The notes beneath the pieces were generated by a model. The model did not search any database. It saw only the letters and a list, made by a program, of their open reading frames with translations, and was not told where the DNA came from. A stretch of 64,000 nt of DNA from Oasisia sp. SBJ-2009 (Eukaryota > Annelida > Polychaeta > Sabellida > Siboglinidae): the NCBI GenBank assembly GCA_964017155.1, contig OZ024858.1, positions 25,389,187-25,453,186 on the forward strand, given 5' to 3'. Position numbers and translations under genes: made by a program. This document shows positions 1 through 9,997 of this stretch, piece after piece (positions within the stretch are counted from its first letter, which is position 1; each line of letters begins with the position of its first letter).

Positions 1-515
1 CGCGAGAGTAGTGGTGCAACCCTCGCAAGTCTAGTATGTAATGTCGTAGTCGTATGGGTAGTTTGGAACAACGTTTGTTTTCTCGTATGGTACTTCGCCA
101 TGACTGTTATGTCTAGCTTTTGGCGTTACCTGTTTGTCGGCATAGCGCTCATGACATGGCCAAAAACCTGGACTGTTGGCATTGATCACTGTAGCATATG
201 CTATTGTTTCAATGGCAATGTCTGAAAATATGCAACCGGTCTCCGTCACTACCTGATACAAATATGCGTGCCGAGAAATGTGTGACTGCAATAAATACTG
301 CTCTCAAAATATCGAATGATTCCTACACTTGTTTCAGAAGGAAGACAAATCAAATGCGTACCCGTGGGTTACAATTTTGCAGCAAAGACGTATAGGCACT
401 TGTGTAGGTTGCCTTGTCATGCTGATTCATAAGTATGCTGTTTCAGGTCGAGATTAATGCGTTGTGTTTGGTGTCATGACGAGCAAACGGTCATCTACTG
501 AACCGTATTGAGTGG

Positions 516-532
516 GTGTATGTGTGCACGCG
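516..532. other. Alternating purine-pyrimidine tract, possible Z-DNA-prone site
   Basis: Seventeen bases (GTGTATGTGTGCACGCG) alternate purine and pyrimidine without a break. A shorter TG-rich stretch (ATGTGTGTGAC) follows at 536-546. I saw no change inside the tract in other monomers. Alternating GT/GC tracts can adopt Z-form under supercoiling; whether this one does is unknown. Confidence 0.5.
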
Positions 533-848
533 ACAATGTGTGTGACATTCTCCTTGCGAATGGGGCTTATGCATATAAATGTTAAGATACTTTCCGCGGT
601 GCGATCTCGACCTCTTCGTTTCATTTACATTATTTTGCATCATATTTTGACATTACCTATTTTGAAATACATCATATAGCGTGAAAAAATAGCTAATCAA
701 TCGTCTAAGTAAAACGTTTCGATTGTAAAAACTGTAATATTAAAACTAATGTCCATTCGCACTTGCTATGATACATATGTCGATGTCAAGCTATCGTTCA
801 TTTGATTCTCCCAGTGATCGGCCTACATTATCATCTACCTCAACACGT

Positions 849-858
849 TATATAAATA
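849..858 (+). promoter_or_regulatory. TATA-box-like TATATAAATA at end of AT-rich segment
   Basis: A good TATA-like match ends the AT-rich part of the unit (about 620-880). An AATAAA overlaps it at 855-860. An initiator-like TCAGTA lies at 943-948, too far downstream (about 90 bp) for a standard TATA-initiator pair. The motif is present in most monomers and broken in monomer 12 (TATATTAATA near 25250). The base just downstream varies: AAATAAAATAAC in classes A, B and F, AAATAAATAAC in C, D and E. It may be only AT-rich sequence. Confidence 0.25.
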
Positions 859-1060
859 AAATAACTTGATAAAAACAAAGCTTCACCCACTGTCGAATGA
901 CTGTTCTGCGTCGCCAGTCTTCATATCATCGGGCCTGGTCGGTCAGTAATGCTGCCAGAAGTCGTCGGCCATGTGTCGCTGTATCTTCACCGGGCGCAGA
1001 CACCTGATAAAAACAATAAAAGAGCGTTACAATGTGCACGGTGTCTAACAACATTGAAAC

Positions 1061-1320
1061 GAGCATGCTCAATTCTTACATATGCCCACATTCCTTCACC
1101 CCACTGGCGACAAAGGCGCAACTCCCACAGCGATGCGGTCGAGATTACACTAAAGAAACTGGCATCTCTCGCCAGCATTCGGGTGCGCGGCACAGTAATG
1201 GCGGCAAACCGGAAGACGCGCCACAACAATACGGTGACGTCACGACAATACGGCAGACGCGCCATTGACGTTCCTCGCGGCGTCAGATTTCAAGATGGCC
1301 GCGCCGTTGATCTAAGCATA
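1061..1320. promoter_or_regulatory. CpG-rich promoter-like module (reference copy, monomer 1)
   Basis: This block is clearly richer in CG dinucleotides than the rest of the unit. In order it contains the palindrome GAGCATGCTC (1061-1070), ATGGCGGC (1198-1205, a YY1-like core), ACCGGAAG (1208-1215, ETS-like), the palindromic CRE GTGACGTCAC (1234-1243), and AAGATGGCC (1292-1300, YY1-like). A G-run and a long pyrimidine tract follow (to about 1375). In metazoans this combination is typical of TATA-less CpG-rich promoters. Every monomer has the block. Classes C, D and E carry GGCGACAAACC and GATGGCCACGCC, which weaken the YY1-like cores, while ETS and CRE motifs persist. Function is inferred only; the block could be a captured gene promoter or chance enrichment in a GC-rich segment. 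Confidence 0.4.
1215..1264. repeat. Nested direct repeats around a CRE palindrome (reference copy)
   Basis: The order is GACGCGCCA (1215-1223), CA, ACAATACGG (1226-1234), TGACGTCA (1235-1242), CG, ACAATACGG (1245-1253), CA, GACGCGCCA (1256-1264). Two pairs of 9-bp direct repeats therefore bracket the CRE at nearly equal distances. TGACGTCA begins at 1235, 3454, 5674, 7894, 10111, 12331, 14548, 16769, 18989, 21203, 23417, 25634, 27851, 30070, 32289, 34509, 36728, 38949, 41169, 43389, 45609, 47830, 50051, 52272, 54493, 56714, 58934, 61154 and 63375. Inner repeats are altered in monomers 12, 15 and 16; the CRE itself is unchanged in every copy read. Confidence 0.75.
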
Positions 1321-1325
1321 CTGGA

Positions 1326-1375
1326 GGGGGGGAGGACTCTTTCTTCCATCTTTTCCTTCTTTCTTACAATGTTTT
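1326..1375 (+). repeat. Variable G-run and pyrimidine tract (reference copy)
   Basis: A pure G-run of 7 (1326-1332) is followed by AGGACTC and a CT-rich stretch. The run is 7 in monomers 1, 4, 6, 9-12, 15, 17, 18 and 27; 9 in 7, 14 and 16; 8 in 13 and 29; 10 in 20; 11 in 28; and 6 in 19 and 21-26. In class B it is interrupted (four G, A, six G). This indel hotspot alone accounts for most changes in length of the plus-strand open frame that crosses it. Confidence 0.9.
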
Positions 1376-1708
1376 ATTTGCGCTAGCCTATTTCGCAATA
1401 AGGTACACACACAGGACTACAGTTGCATTATGGTACAACCGCCTGTGGAACATTCGGGTACTTTTTCTGCAAGATGCAAGTCAATGTGCGTGGTGTATAA
1501 CACCGATTAGATTCAACAAAGTCAGACTCTCTCCATTGATTGTTATACCAAATATATCAGGCCTGCTGCGTCCGCGCGTATTAAGACCACTACACTACCC
1601 GCGCCTGTCGTAATGAAGTGTCAAATGTAGGAGCAATTGAGCTTGGTTTGCATTCTGCATAATTCTTTTCGGAAATGGAACAGAATATTCATATTTTTGT
1701 TCTCATTC

Positions 1709-1720
1709 ACAGTATACTGT
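1709..1720. repeat. Perfect 12-bp palindrome ACAGTATACTGT
   Basis: The sequence equals its own reverse complement over 12 bases and lies in the best-conserved part of the unit. A second short palindrome, GAATATTC, lies at 1683-1690. The 12-bp palindrome is present throughout except monomers 17 and 18, where AGTATTCTGT breaks it (near 37205 and 39426), and it is flanked by TATGG on the 3' side. It could be a protein-binding dyad, but no factor is identified. Confidence 0.5.
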
Positions 1721-2219
1721 ATATGGTGCAGACCACTCTTCGATGAGTTGTCTCAATGTCTCAAGCAGCTTTCCACCTATGTCTAGGCAAATAGAAGTTT
1801 GGGCAGTATCTAATTTAAATTCGTATTGCTGAGCTTCACATTACTACACTCAACGACAGAAGTTCCGTTCATTGTGTTGGCAATCTACTCTCTGCAATCT
1901 GGAACTCTAAAACGTGTTAGCGGCGACGCCACGAGGGTGTGTGCAGGCTGCGCAAAGATGTATCCGAAGCATCATATGCCATCCCAAGCGATAAAAGACG
2001 TTCGTTCGCATACAGATTTACTCTGTAATGTAATACTCTGTGTAGGGTGTACAATTTGTGTAGCTAGCTCAACATCAACGATGATATGATGCGACCTTTG
2101 CCTGTTGGTTGCTTTGTGGTTTCCTTTTCATGTTGAACTTGCGAAATGTCTGCTCTTTGGTTTCGGGTCTTCTTATTAGATTCCGAAGTGTGAGGGACAC
2201 AGCCACTCTGAGAATGCGA

Positions 2220-4439
2220 CCCGAGAGTAGTGGGGCAGCCCTCGCAAGTCTAGTACATAATGTCGTAGTCGTATGGGTAGTTTGGAACAACGTTTGTTTT
2301 CTCGTATGGTACTTCGCCATGACTGTTATGTCTAGCTTTTGGCGTTACTTGTTTGTCGGCATAGCGCTCATGACATGGCCAAAAACCTGGACTGTTGGCA
2401 TTGATCACTGTAGCATATGCTATTGTTTCAATGGCAATGTCTGAAAATATGCAGCCGGTCTCCGTCACTACCTGATACAAATATGCGTGCCGAGAAATGT
2501 GTGACTGCAATAAATACTGCTCTCAAAATATCGAATGATTCCTACACTTGTTTCAGACGGAAGACAAATCAAATGCGTACCCGTGGGTTACAATTTTGCA
2601 GCAAAGACGTATAGGCACTTGTGTAGGTTGCCTTGTCATGCTGATTCATAAGTATGCTGTTTCAGGTCGAGATTAATGCGTTGTGTTTGGTGTCATGACG
2701 AGCAAACGGTCATCTACTGAACCGTATTGAGTGGGTGTATGTGTGCACGCGACAATGTGTGTGACATTCTCCTTGCGAATGGGGCTTATGCATATAAATG
2801 TTAAGATACTTTCCGCGGTGCGATCTCGGCCTCTTCGTTTCATTTACATTATTTTGCATCATATTTTGACATTACCTATTTTGAAATACATCATATAGCG
2901 TGAAAAAATAGCTAATCAATCGTCTAAGTAAAACGTTTCGATTGTAAAAACTGTAATATTAAAACTAATGTCCATTCGCACTTGCTATGATACATATGTC
3001 GATGTCAAGCTATCGTTCATTTGATTCTCCCAGTGATCGGCCTACATTATCATCTACCTCAACACGTTATATAAATAAAATAACTTGATAAAAACAAAGC
3101 TTCACCCACTGTCGAATGACTGTTCTGCGTCGCCAGTCTTCATATCATCGGGCCTGGTCGGTCAGTAATGCTGCCAGAAGTCGTCGGCCATGTGTCGCTG
3201 TATCTTCACCGGGCGCAGACACCTGATAAAAACAATAAAAGAGCGTTACAATGTGCACGGTGTCTAACAACATTGAAACGAGCATGCTCAATTCTTACAT
3301 ATGCCCACATTCCTTCACCCCACTGGCGACAAAGGCGCAAATCCCACAGCGATGCGGTCGAGATTACACTAAAGAAACTGTCATCTCTCGCCAGCATTCG
3401 GGTGCGCGGCACAGTAATGGCGGCAAACCGGAAGACGCGCCACAACAATACGGTGACGTCACGACAATACGGCAGACGCGCCATTTACGTTCCTCGCGGC
3501 GTCAGATTTCAAGATGGCCACGCCGTTGATCTAAGCATACTGGAGGGGAGGGGGGCTCTTTCTTCCATCTTTTCCTTCTTTCTTTCAATGTTTTATTTGC
3601 GCTAGCCTATTTCGCAATAAGGTACACACACATGACAACAGTTGCATTATGGTGCAACCGCCTGTGCGACATTCGGGTATTTTTTCTGCAAGATGCAAGT
3701 CAATGTGCGTGGTGTATAACACCGATTAGATTCAACAAAGTCAGACTCTCTCCATTGATTGTTATACCAAATATATCAGGCCTGCTGCGTCCGCGCGTAT
3801 TAAGACCACTACACTACCCGCGCCTGTCGTAATGAAGTGTCAAATGTAGGAGCAATTGAGCTTGGTTTGCATTCTGCATAATTCTTGTCGGAAATGGAAC
3901 AGAATATTCATATTTTTGTTCTGATTCACAGTATACTGTATATGGTGCAGACCACTCTTCGATGAGTTGTCTCAATGTCTCAAGCAGCTTTCCACCTATG
4001 TCTAGGCAAATAGAAGTTTGGGCAGTATCTAATTTAACATTCGTATTGCTGAGCTTCACATTACTACACTCAACGACAGAAGTTCCGTTCATTGTGTTGG
4101 CAATCTACTCTCTGCAATCTGGAACTCTATAACGTGTTAGCGGCGACGCCACGAGGGTGTGTGCAGGCTGCGCAAAGATGTATCTGAAGCATCATATGCC
4201 ATCCCAAGCGATAACAGACGTTCGTTCGCATACAGATTTACTCTGTAATGTAATACTCTGTGTAGGGTGTACAATTTGTGTAGCTAGCTCAACATCAACG
4301 ATGATATGATGCGACCTTTGCCTGTTGGTTGCTTTGTGGTTTCGTTTTCATGTTGAACTTGCGAAATGTCTGTTCTTTGGTTTCAGGTCTTCCTATTAGA
4401 TTCCGAAGTGTGAGGGACACAGCCACTCTGAGAATGCGA
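2220..4439 (+). repeat. Monomer 2 (class B), 2220 bp
   Basis: Class B is marked by AACTGTCATCTC near 3377 where others have GGCATCTC, an interrupted G-run (four G, A, six G) near 3545, CATGACAACAG near 3631, and TGATTCACAG near 3921, which keeps the minus-strand frame open. The first half starts with GACCCGAG and carries TCAGACGG near 2556, both shared with monomer 8. Monomer 8 is therefore its long-range duplicate. Confidence 0.95.
3814..4092 (-). other. Minus-strand open frame of 92 codons, intact only in B-type tails; status unknown
   Basis: The frame starts at the ATG ending at 4092, five codons after an in-frame TAG. I recognise no family. Residues about 32-48 (DIGGKLLETLRQLIEEW) look like an amphipathic helix and the composition is more protein-like than other frames in the unit. 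The frame is intact at 3814-4092, 6034-6312, 10471-10749, 17129-17407, 19344-19622 and 21558-21836. Other monomers have TGA where these have TCA (codon 58), and class A also has a one-base deletion near codon 24. The three differences between monomers 3 and 4 within the frame all change the product or add a stop, so I see no sign of selection. It could be a decayed exon or chance. Confidence 0.15.
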
Positions 4440-6659
4440 CGCGAGAGTAGTGGGGCACCCCTCGCAAGTCTAGTATATAATGTCGTAGATGTATGGGTAG
4501 TTTGGAACAACGTTTGTTTTCTCGTATGGTACTTCGCCATGACTGTTATGTCTAGCTTTTGGCGTTACCTGTTTGTCGGCATAGCGCTCATGACATGGCC
4601 AAAAACCTGGACTGTTGGCATTGATCACTGTAGCATATGCTATTGTTTCAATGGCAATGTCTGAAAATATGCAGCCGGTCTCCGTCACTACCTGATACAA
4701 ATATGCGTGCCGAGAAATGTGTGACTGCAATAAATACTGGTCTCAAAATATCGAATGATTCCTACACTTGTTTCAGAAGGAAGACAAATCAAATGCGTAC
4801 CCGTGGGTTAAAATTTTGCAGCAAAGACGTATAGGCACTTGTGTAGGTTGCCTTGTCATGCTGATTCATAAGTATGCTGTTTCAGGTCGAGATTAATGCG
4901 TTGTGTTTGGTGTCATGACGAGCAAACGGTCATCTACTGAACCGTATTGAGTGGGTGTATGTGTGCACGCGACAATGTGTGTGACATTCTCCTTGCGAAT
5001 GGGGCTTATGCATATAAATGTTAAGATACTTTCCGCGGTGCGATCTCGGCCTCTTCGTTTCATTTACATTATTTTGCATCATATTTTGACATTACCTATT
5101 TTGAAATACATCATATAGCGTGAAAAAATAGCTAATCAATCGTCTAAGTAAAACGTTTCGATTGTAAAAACTGTAATATTAAAACTAATGTCCATTCGCA
5201 CTTGCTATGATACATATGTCGATGTCAAGCTATCGTTCATTTGATTCTCCCAGTGATCGGCCTACATTATCATCTACCTCAACACGTTATATAAATAAAA
5301 TAACTTGATAAAAACAAAGCTTCACCCACTGTCGAATGACTGTTCTGCGTCGCCAGTCTTCATATCATCGGGCCTGGTCGGTCAGTAATGCTGCCAGAAG
5401 TCGTCGGCCATGTGTCGCTGTATCTTCACCGGGCGCAGACACCTGATAAAAACAATAAAAGAGCGTTACAATGTGCACGGTGTCTAACAACATTGAAACG
5501 AGCATGCTCAATTCTTACATATGCCCACATTCCTTCACCCCACTGGCGACAAAGGCGCAAATCCCACAGCGATGCGGTCGAGATTACACTAAAGAAACTG
5601 TCATCTCTCGCCAGCATTCGGGTGCGCGGCACAGTAATGGCGGCAAACCGGAAGACGCGCCACAACAATACGGTGACGTCACGACAATACGGCAGACGCG
5701 CCATTTACGTTCCTCGCGGCGTCAGATTTCAAGATGGCCACGCCGTTGATCTAAGCATACTGGAGGGGAGGGGGGCTCTTTCTTCCATCTTTTCCTTCTT
5801 TCTTTCAATGTTTTATTTGCGCTAGCCTATTTCGCAATAAGGTACACACACATGACAACAGTTGCATTATGGTGCAACCGCCTGTGCGACATTCGGGTAT
5901 TTTTTCTGCAAGATGCAAGTCAATGTGCGTGGTGTATAACACCGATTAGATTCAACAAAGTCAGACTCTCTCCATTGATTGTTATACCAAATATATCAGG
6001 CCTGCTGCGTCCGCGCGTATTAAGACCACTACACTACCCGCGCCTGTCGTAATGAAGTGTCAAATGTAGGAGCAATTGAGCTTGGTTTGCATTCTGCATA
6101 ATTCTTGTCGGAAATGGAACAGAATATTCATATTTTTGTTCTGATTCACAGTATACTGTATATGGTGCAGACCACTCTTCGATGAGTTGTCTCAATGTCT
6201 CAAGCAGCTTTCCACCTATGTCTAGGCAAATAGAAGTTTGGGCAGTATCTAATTTAACATTCGTATTGCTGAGCTTCACATTACTACACTCAACGACAGA
6301 AGTTCCGTTCATTGTGTTGGCAATCTACTCTCTGCAATCTGGAACTCTATAACGTGTTAGCGGCGACGCCACGAGGGTGTGTGCAGGCTGCGCAAAGATG
6401 TATCTGAAGCATCATATGCCATCCCAAGCGATAACAGACGTTCGTTCGCATACAGATTTACTCTGTAATGTAATACTCTGTGTAGGGTGTACAATTTGTG
6501 TAGCTAGCTCAACATCAACGATGATATGATGCGACCTTTGCCTGTTGGTTGCTTTGTGGTTTCGTTTTCATGTTGAACTTGCGAAATGTCTGTTCTTTGG
6601 TTTCAGGTCTTCCTATTAGATTCCGAAGTGTGAGGGACACAGCCACTCTGAGAATGCGA
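4440..6659 (+). repeat. Monomer 3 (class B), 2220 bp
   Basis: The second half is nearly the same as monomer 2 and carries the same B marks. The first half differs by GTCGTAGATGTAT near 4482 (a mark shared with monomers 4, 6, 9, 10 and 11) and by TTAAAATTTTG near 4809. From about 4812 it begins the block repeated 4437 bp downstream. Confidence 0.95.
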
Positions 6660-9600
6660 CGCGAGAGTAGTGGGGCACCCCTCGCAAGTCTAGTATATAA
6701 TGTCGTAGATGTATGGGTAGTTTGGAACAACGTTTGTTTTCTCGTACGGTACTTCGCCATGACTGTTATGTCTAGCTTTTGGCGTTACCTGTTTGTCGGC
6801 ATAGCGCTCATGACATGGCCAAAAACCTGGACTGTTGGCATTGATCACTGTAGCATATGCTATTGTTTCAATGGCAATGTCTGAAAATATGCAGCCGGTC
6901 TCCGTCACTACCTGATACAAATATGCGTGCCGAGAAATGTGTGACTGCAATAAATACTGGTCTCAAAATATCGAATGATTCCTACACTTGTTTCAGAAGG
7001 AAGACAAATCAAATGCGTACCCGTGGGTTAAAATTTTGCAGCAAAGACGTATAGGCACTTGTGTAGGTTGCCTTTTCATGCTGATTCCTAAGTATGCTGT
7101 TTCAGGTCGAGATTAATGTGTTGTGTTTGGTGTCATGACGAGCAAACGGTCATCACTGAACCGTATTGAGTGGGTGTATGTGTGCACGCGACAATGTGTG
7201 TGACATTCTCCTTGCGAATGGGGCTTATGCATATAAATGTTAAGATACTTTCCGCGGTGCGATCTCGGCCTCTTCGTTTCATTTACATTATTTTGCATCA
7301 TATTTTGACATTACTTATTTTGAAATACATCATATAGCGTGAAAAAATAGCTCGATCAATCGTCTAAGTAAAACGTTTCGATTGTAAGAACTGTAATATT
7401 AAAACTAATGTCCATTCGCACTTGCTATGATACATATGTCGATGTCAAGCTATCGTTCATTTGATTCTCCCAGTGATCGGCCTACATTATCATCTACCTC
7501 AACACGTTATATAAATAAATAACTTGATAAAAATAAAGCTTCACCCACTGTCGAATGACTGTTCTGCGTCGCCAGTCTTCATATCATCGGGCCTGGTCGG
7601 TCAGTAATGCTGCCCGAAGTCTTCGGCCATGTGTCGCTGTATCTTCACCGGGCGCAGATACCTGATAAAAAACAATAAAAGAGCGTTACAATGTGCACGG
7701 TGTCTAACAACATTGAAACGAGCATGCTCAATTCTTACATATGCCCACATTCCTTCACCCCACTGGCGACAAAGGCGCAAATCCCACAGCGATGCGATCG
7801 AGATTACACTAATGAAACTGGCATCTCTCGCCAGCATTCGGGTGCGCGGAACAGTAATGGCGACAAACCGGAAGACGCGCCACAACAATACGGTGACGTC
7901 ACGACAATACGGCAGACGCGCCATTTACGTTCCTCGCGGCGTCAGATTTCAAGATGGCCACGCCGTTGATCTAAGCATTCTGGAGGGGGGGACTCTTGCT
8001 TCCATCTTTTCCTTCTTTCTTTCAATGTTTTATTTGCGCTAGCCTATTTCGCAATAAGGTACACACACAGGACTACAGTTGCATTATGGTACAACGGCCT
8101 GTGCGACATTCGGGTACTTTTTCTGCAAGATGCAAGTCAATGTGCGTGGTGTATAACACCGATTAGATTCAACAAAGTCAGACTCTCTCCATTGATTGTT
8201 ATACCAAATATATCAGGCCTGCTGCGTCCGCGCGTATTAAGACCACTACACTACCCGCGCCTGTCGTAATGAAGTGTCAAATGTAGGAGCAATTGACCTT
8301 GGTTTGCTTTCTGCATAATTCTTGTCGGAAATGGAACAGAATATTCATATTTTTGTTCTCATTCACAGTATACTGTATATGGTGCAGACCACTCTTCGAT
8401 GAGTTGTCTCAATGTCTCAAGCAGCTTTCCACCTATGTCTAGGCAAATAGAAGTTTGGGCAGTATCTAATTTAACATTCGTATTGCTGAGCTTCACATTA
8501 CTACACTCAACGACAGAAGTTCCGTTCATTGTGTTGGCAATCTACTCTCTGCAATCTGGAACTCTAAAACGTGTTAGCGGCGACGCCACGAGGGTGTGTG
8601 CAGACTGCGCAAAGATGTATCTGAAGCATCATATGCCATCCCAAGCGATAACAGACGTTCGTTCGCATACAGATTTACTCTGTAATGTAATACTCTGTGT
8701 AGGGTGTACAATTTGTGTAGCTAGCTCAACATCAACGATGATATGATGCGACCTTTGCCTGTTGGTTGCTTTGTGGTTTCGTTTTCATGTTGAACTTGCG
8801 AAATGTCTGTTCTTTGGTTTCAGGTCTTCCTATTAGATTCCGAAGTGTGAGGGACACAGCCACTCTGAGAATGCGACGCGAGAGTAGTGGGGCACCCCTC
8901 GCAAGTCTAGTATATAATGTCGTAGTCGTATGGGTAGTTTGGAACAACGTTTGTTTTCTCGTATGGTACTTCGCCATGACTGTTATGTCTAGCTTTTGGC
9001 GTTACCTGTTTGTCGGCATAGCGCTCATGACATGGCAAAAAACCTGGACTGTTGGCATTGATCACTGTAGCATATGCTATTGTTTCAATGGCAATGTCTG
9101 AAAATATGCAGCCGGTCTCCGTCACTACCTGATACAAATATGCGTGCCGAGAAATGTGTGACTGCAATAAATACTGGTCTCAAAATATCGAATGATTCCT
9201 ACACTTGTTTCAGAAGGAAGACAAATCAAAAGAGTACCCGTGGGTTACAATTTTGCAGCAAAGACGTATAGGCACTTGTGTAGGTTGCCTTGTCATGCTG
9301 ATTCATAAGTATGCTGTTTCAGGTCGAGATTAATGCGTTGTGTTTGGTGTCATGACGAGCAAACGGTCATCTACTGAACCGTATTGAGTGGGTGTATGTG
9401 TGCACGCGACAATGTGTGTGACATTCTCCTTGCGAATGGGGCTTATGCATATAAATGTTAAGATACTTTCCGCGGTGCGATCTCGGCCTCTTCGTTTCAT
9501 TTACATTATTTTGCATCATATTTTGACATTACCTATTTTGAAATACATCATATAGCGTGAAAAAATAGCTAATCAATCGTCTAAGTAAAACGTTTCGATT

Positions 9601-9997
9601 GTAAAAACTGTAATATTAAAACTAATGTCCATTCGCACTTGCTATGATACATATGTCGATGTCAAGCTATCGTTCATTTGATTCTCCCAGTGATCGGCCT
9701 ACATTATCATCTACCTCAACACGTTATATAAATAAAATAACTTGATAAAAACAAAGCTTCACCCACTGTCGAATGACTGTTCTGCGTCGCCAGTCTTCAT
9801 ATCATCGGGCCTGGTCGGTCAGTAATGCTGCCAGAAGTCGTCGGCCATGTGTCGCTGTATCTTCACCGGGCGCAGACACCTGATAAAAACAATAAAAGAG
9901 CGTTACAATGTGCACGGTGTCTAACAACATTGAAACGAGCATGCTCAATTCTTACATATGCCCACATTCCTTCACCCCACTGGCGACAAAGGCGCAA
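4812..9997 (+). repeat. Duplicated block, left copy (partner 9249-14434, offset 4437)
   Basis: The copies part at A4811/C9248 on the left and at A9998/C14435 on the right, and I noticed no difference between. The block is longer than the offset (5186 against 4437 bp), so the copies overlap as expected for a tandem duplication inside a repetitive array. Private marks in both copies are the C at 6747/11184 and the extra A near 7667/12104. Confidence 0.9.
6660..8876 (+). repeat. Monomer 4 (class C), 2217 bp
   Basis: It has a C at 6747 (CTCGTACGG) and an extra A in the A-run near 7667. Both occur only here and in monomer 6. It is the first monomer with the CTCGATCAATCG indel near 7352, with AAATAAATAACTTG in place of the longer AAATAAAATAAC, and with the GGCGACAAACC substitution near 7859. 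The G-run is 7 long and followed by ACTCTTGC. The extra A shifts the frame of the 145-codon open frame seen elsewhere. Confidence 0.95.

Larger units (their letters stand above)
1..2219 (+). repeat. Monomer 1 (class A), 2219 bp; reference for relative positions
   Basis: The unit phase is arbitrary because the window opens inside the array. Class A marks, shared with monomer 7, are GCAACTCCC near 1117 and CATTGACGTT near 1263 where other monomers have CATTTACGTT. A one-base deletion near 1816 also breaks the minus-strand open frame of this region. The G-run is 7 long. Private marks are GGTGCAACCC near 17 and CTCGACC at 607-613, whose A also occurs in monomers 17, 18, 22 and 24. From about 611 onward it matches monomer 7 closely. 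Confidence 0.95.
611..4584 (+). repeat. Duplicated block, left copy (partner 13924-17899)
   Basis: The block runs from just after the A at 610 (G in the partner) to just before C4585 (T17900 in the partner). The offset is 13313 before the G-run and 13315 after it, because that run is 7 here and 9 there. One substitution was noticed (A2803 against T16118). The block includes the class A to class B succession and the TCAGACGG mark, which occurs only in these two copies. Confidence 0.85.

Noticed and set aside
31..395. Short overlapping frames of 86, 65 and 111 codons near the unit start
   Set aside because: They lie on opposite strands over the same bases, gain or lose stops in monomers 9, 14 and 27/28, and show no recognisable domain.
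590..620. tRNA or tRNA-derived SINE suggested by GGTTCGATCTC
   Set aside because: No A-box, acceptor stem or anticodon arm can be drawn upstream, and the putative T-stem has a mismatch.
920..945. CENP-B-box-like sequence (TTCATATCATCGGGC)
   Set aside because: It fails at essential positions of the motif. Centromere identity is not supported by sequence.
1161..1177. Hairpin CTGGC-7 nt-GCCAG
   Set aside because: The stem is only five base pairs and class B units (CTGTC) disrupt it, so no structured RNA is claimed.
987..1265. Overlapping 92-codon minus-strand and 78-92-codon plus-strand frames in the CpG-rich block
   Set aside because: Three frames are open at once because CG-rich sequence has few stops. 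Their persistence across monomers is explained by array homogenisation, and substitutions change the products freely.
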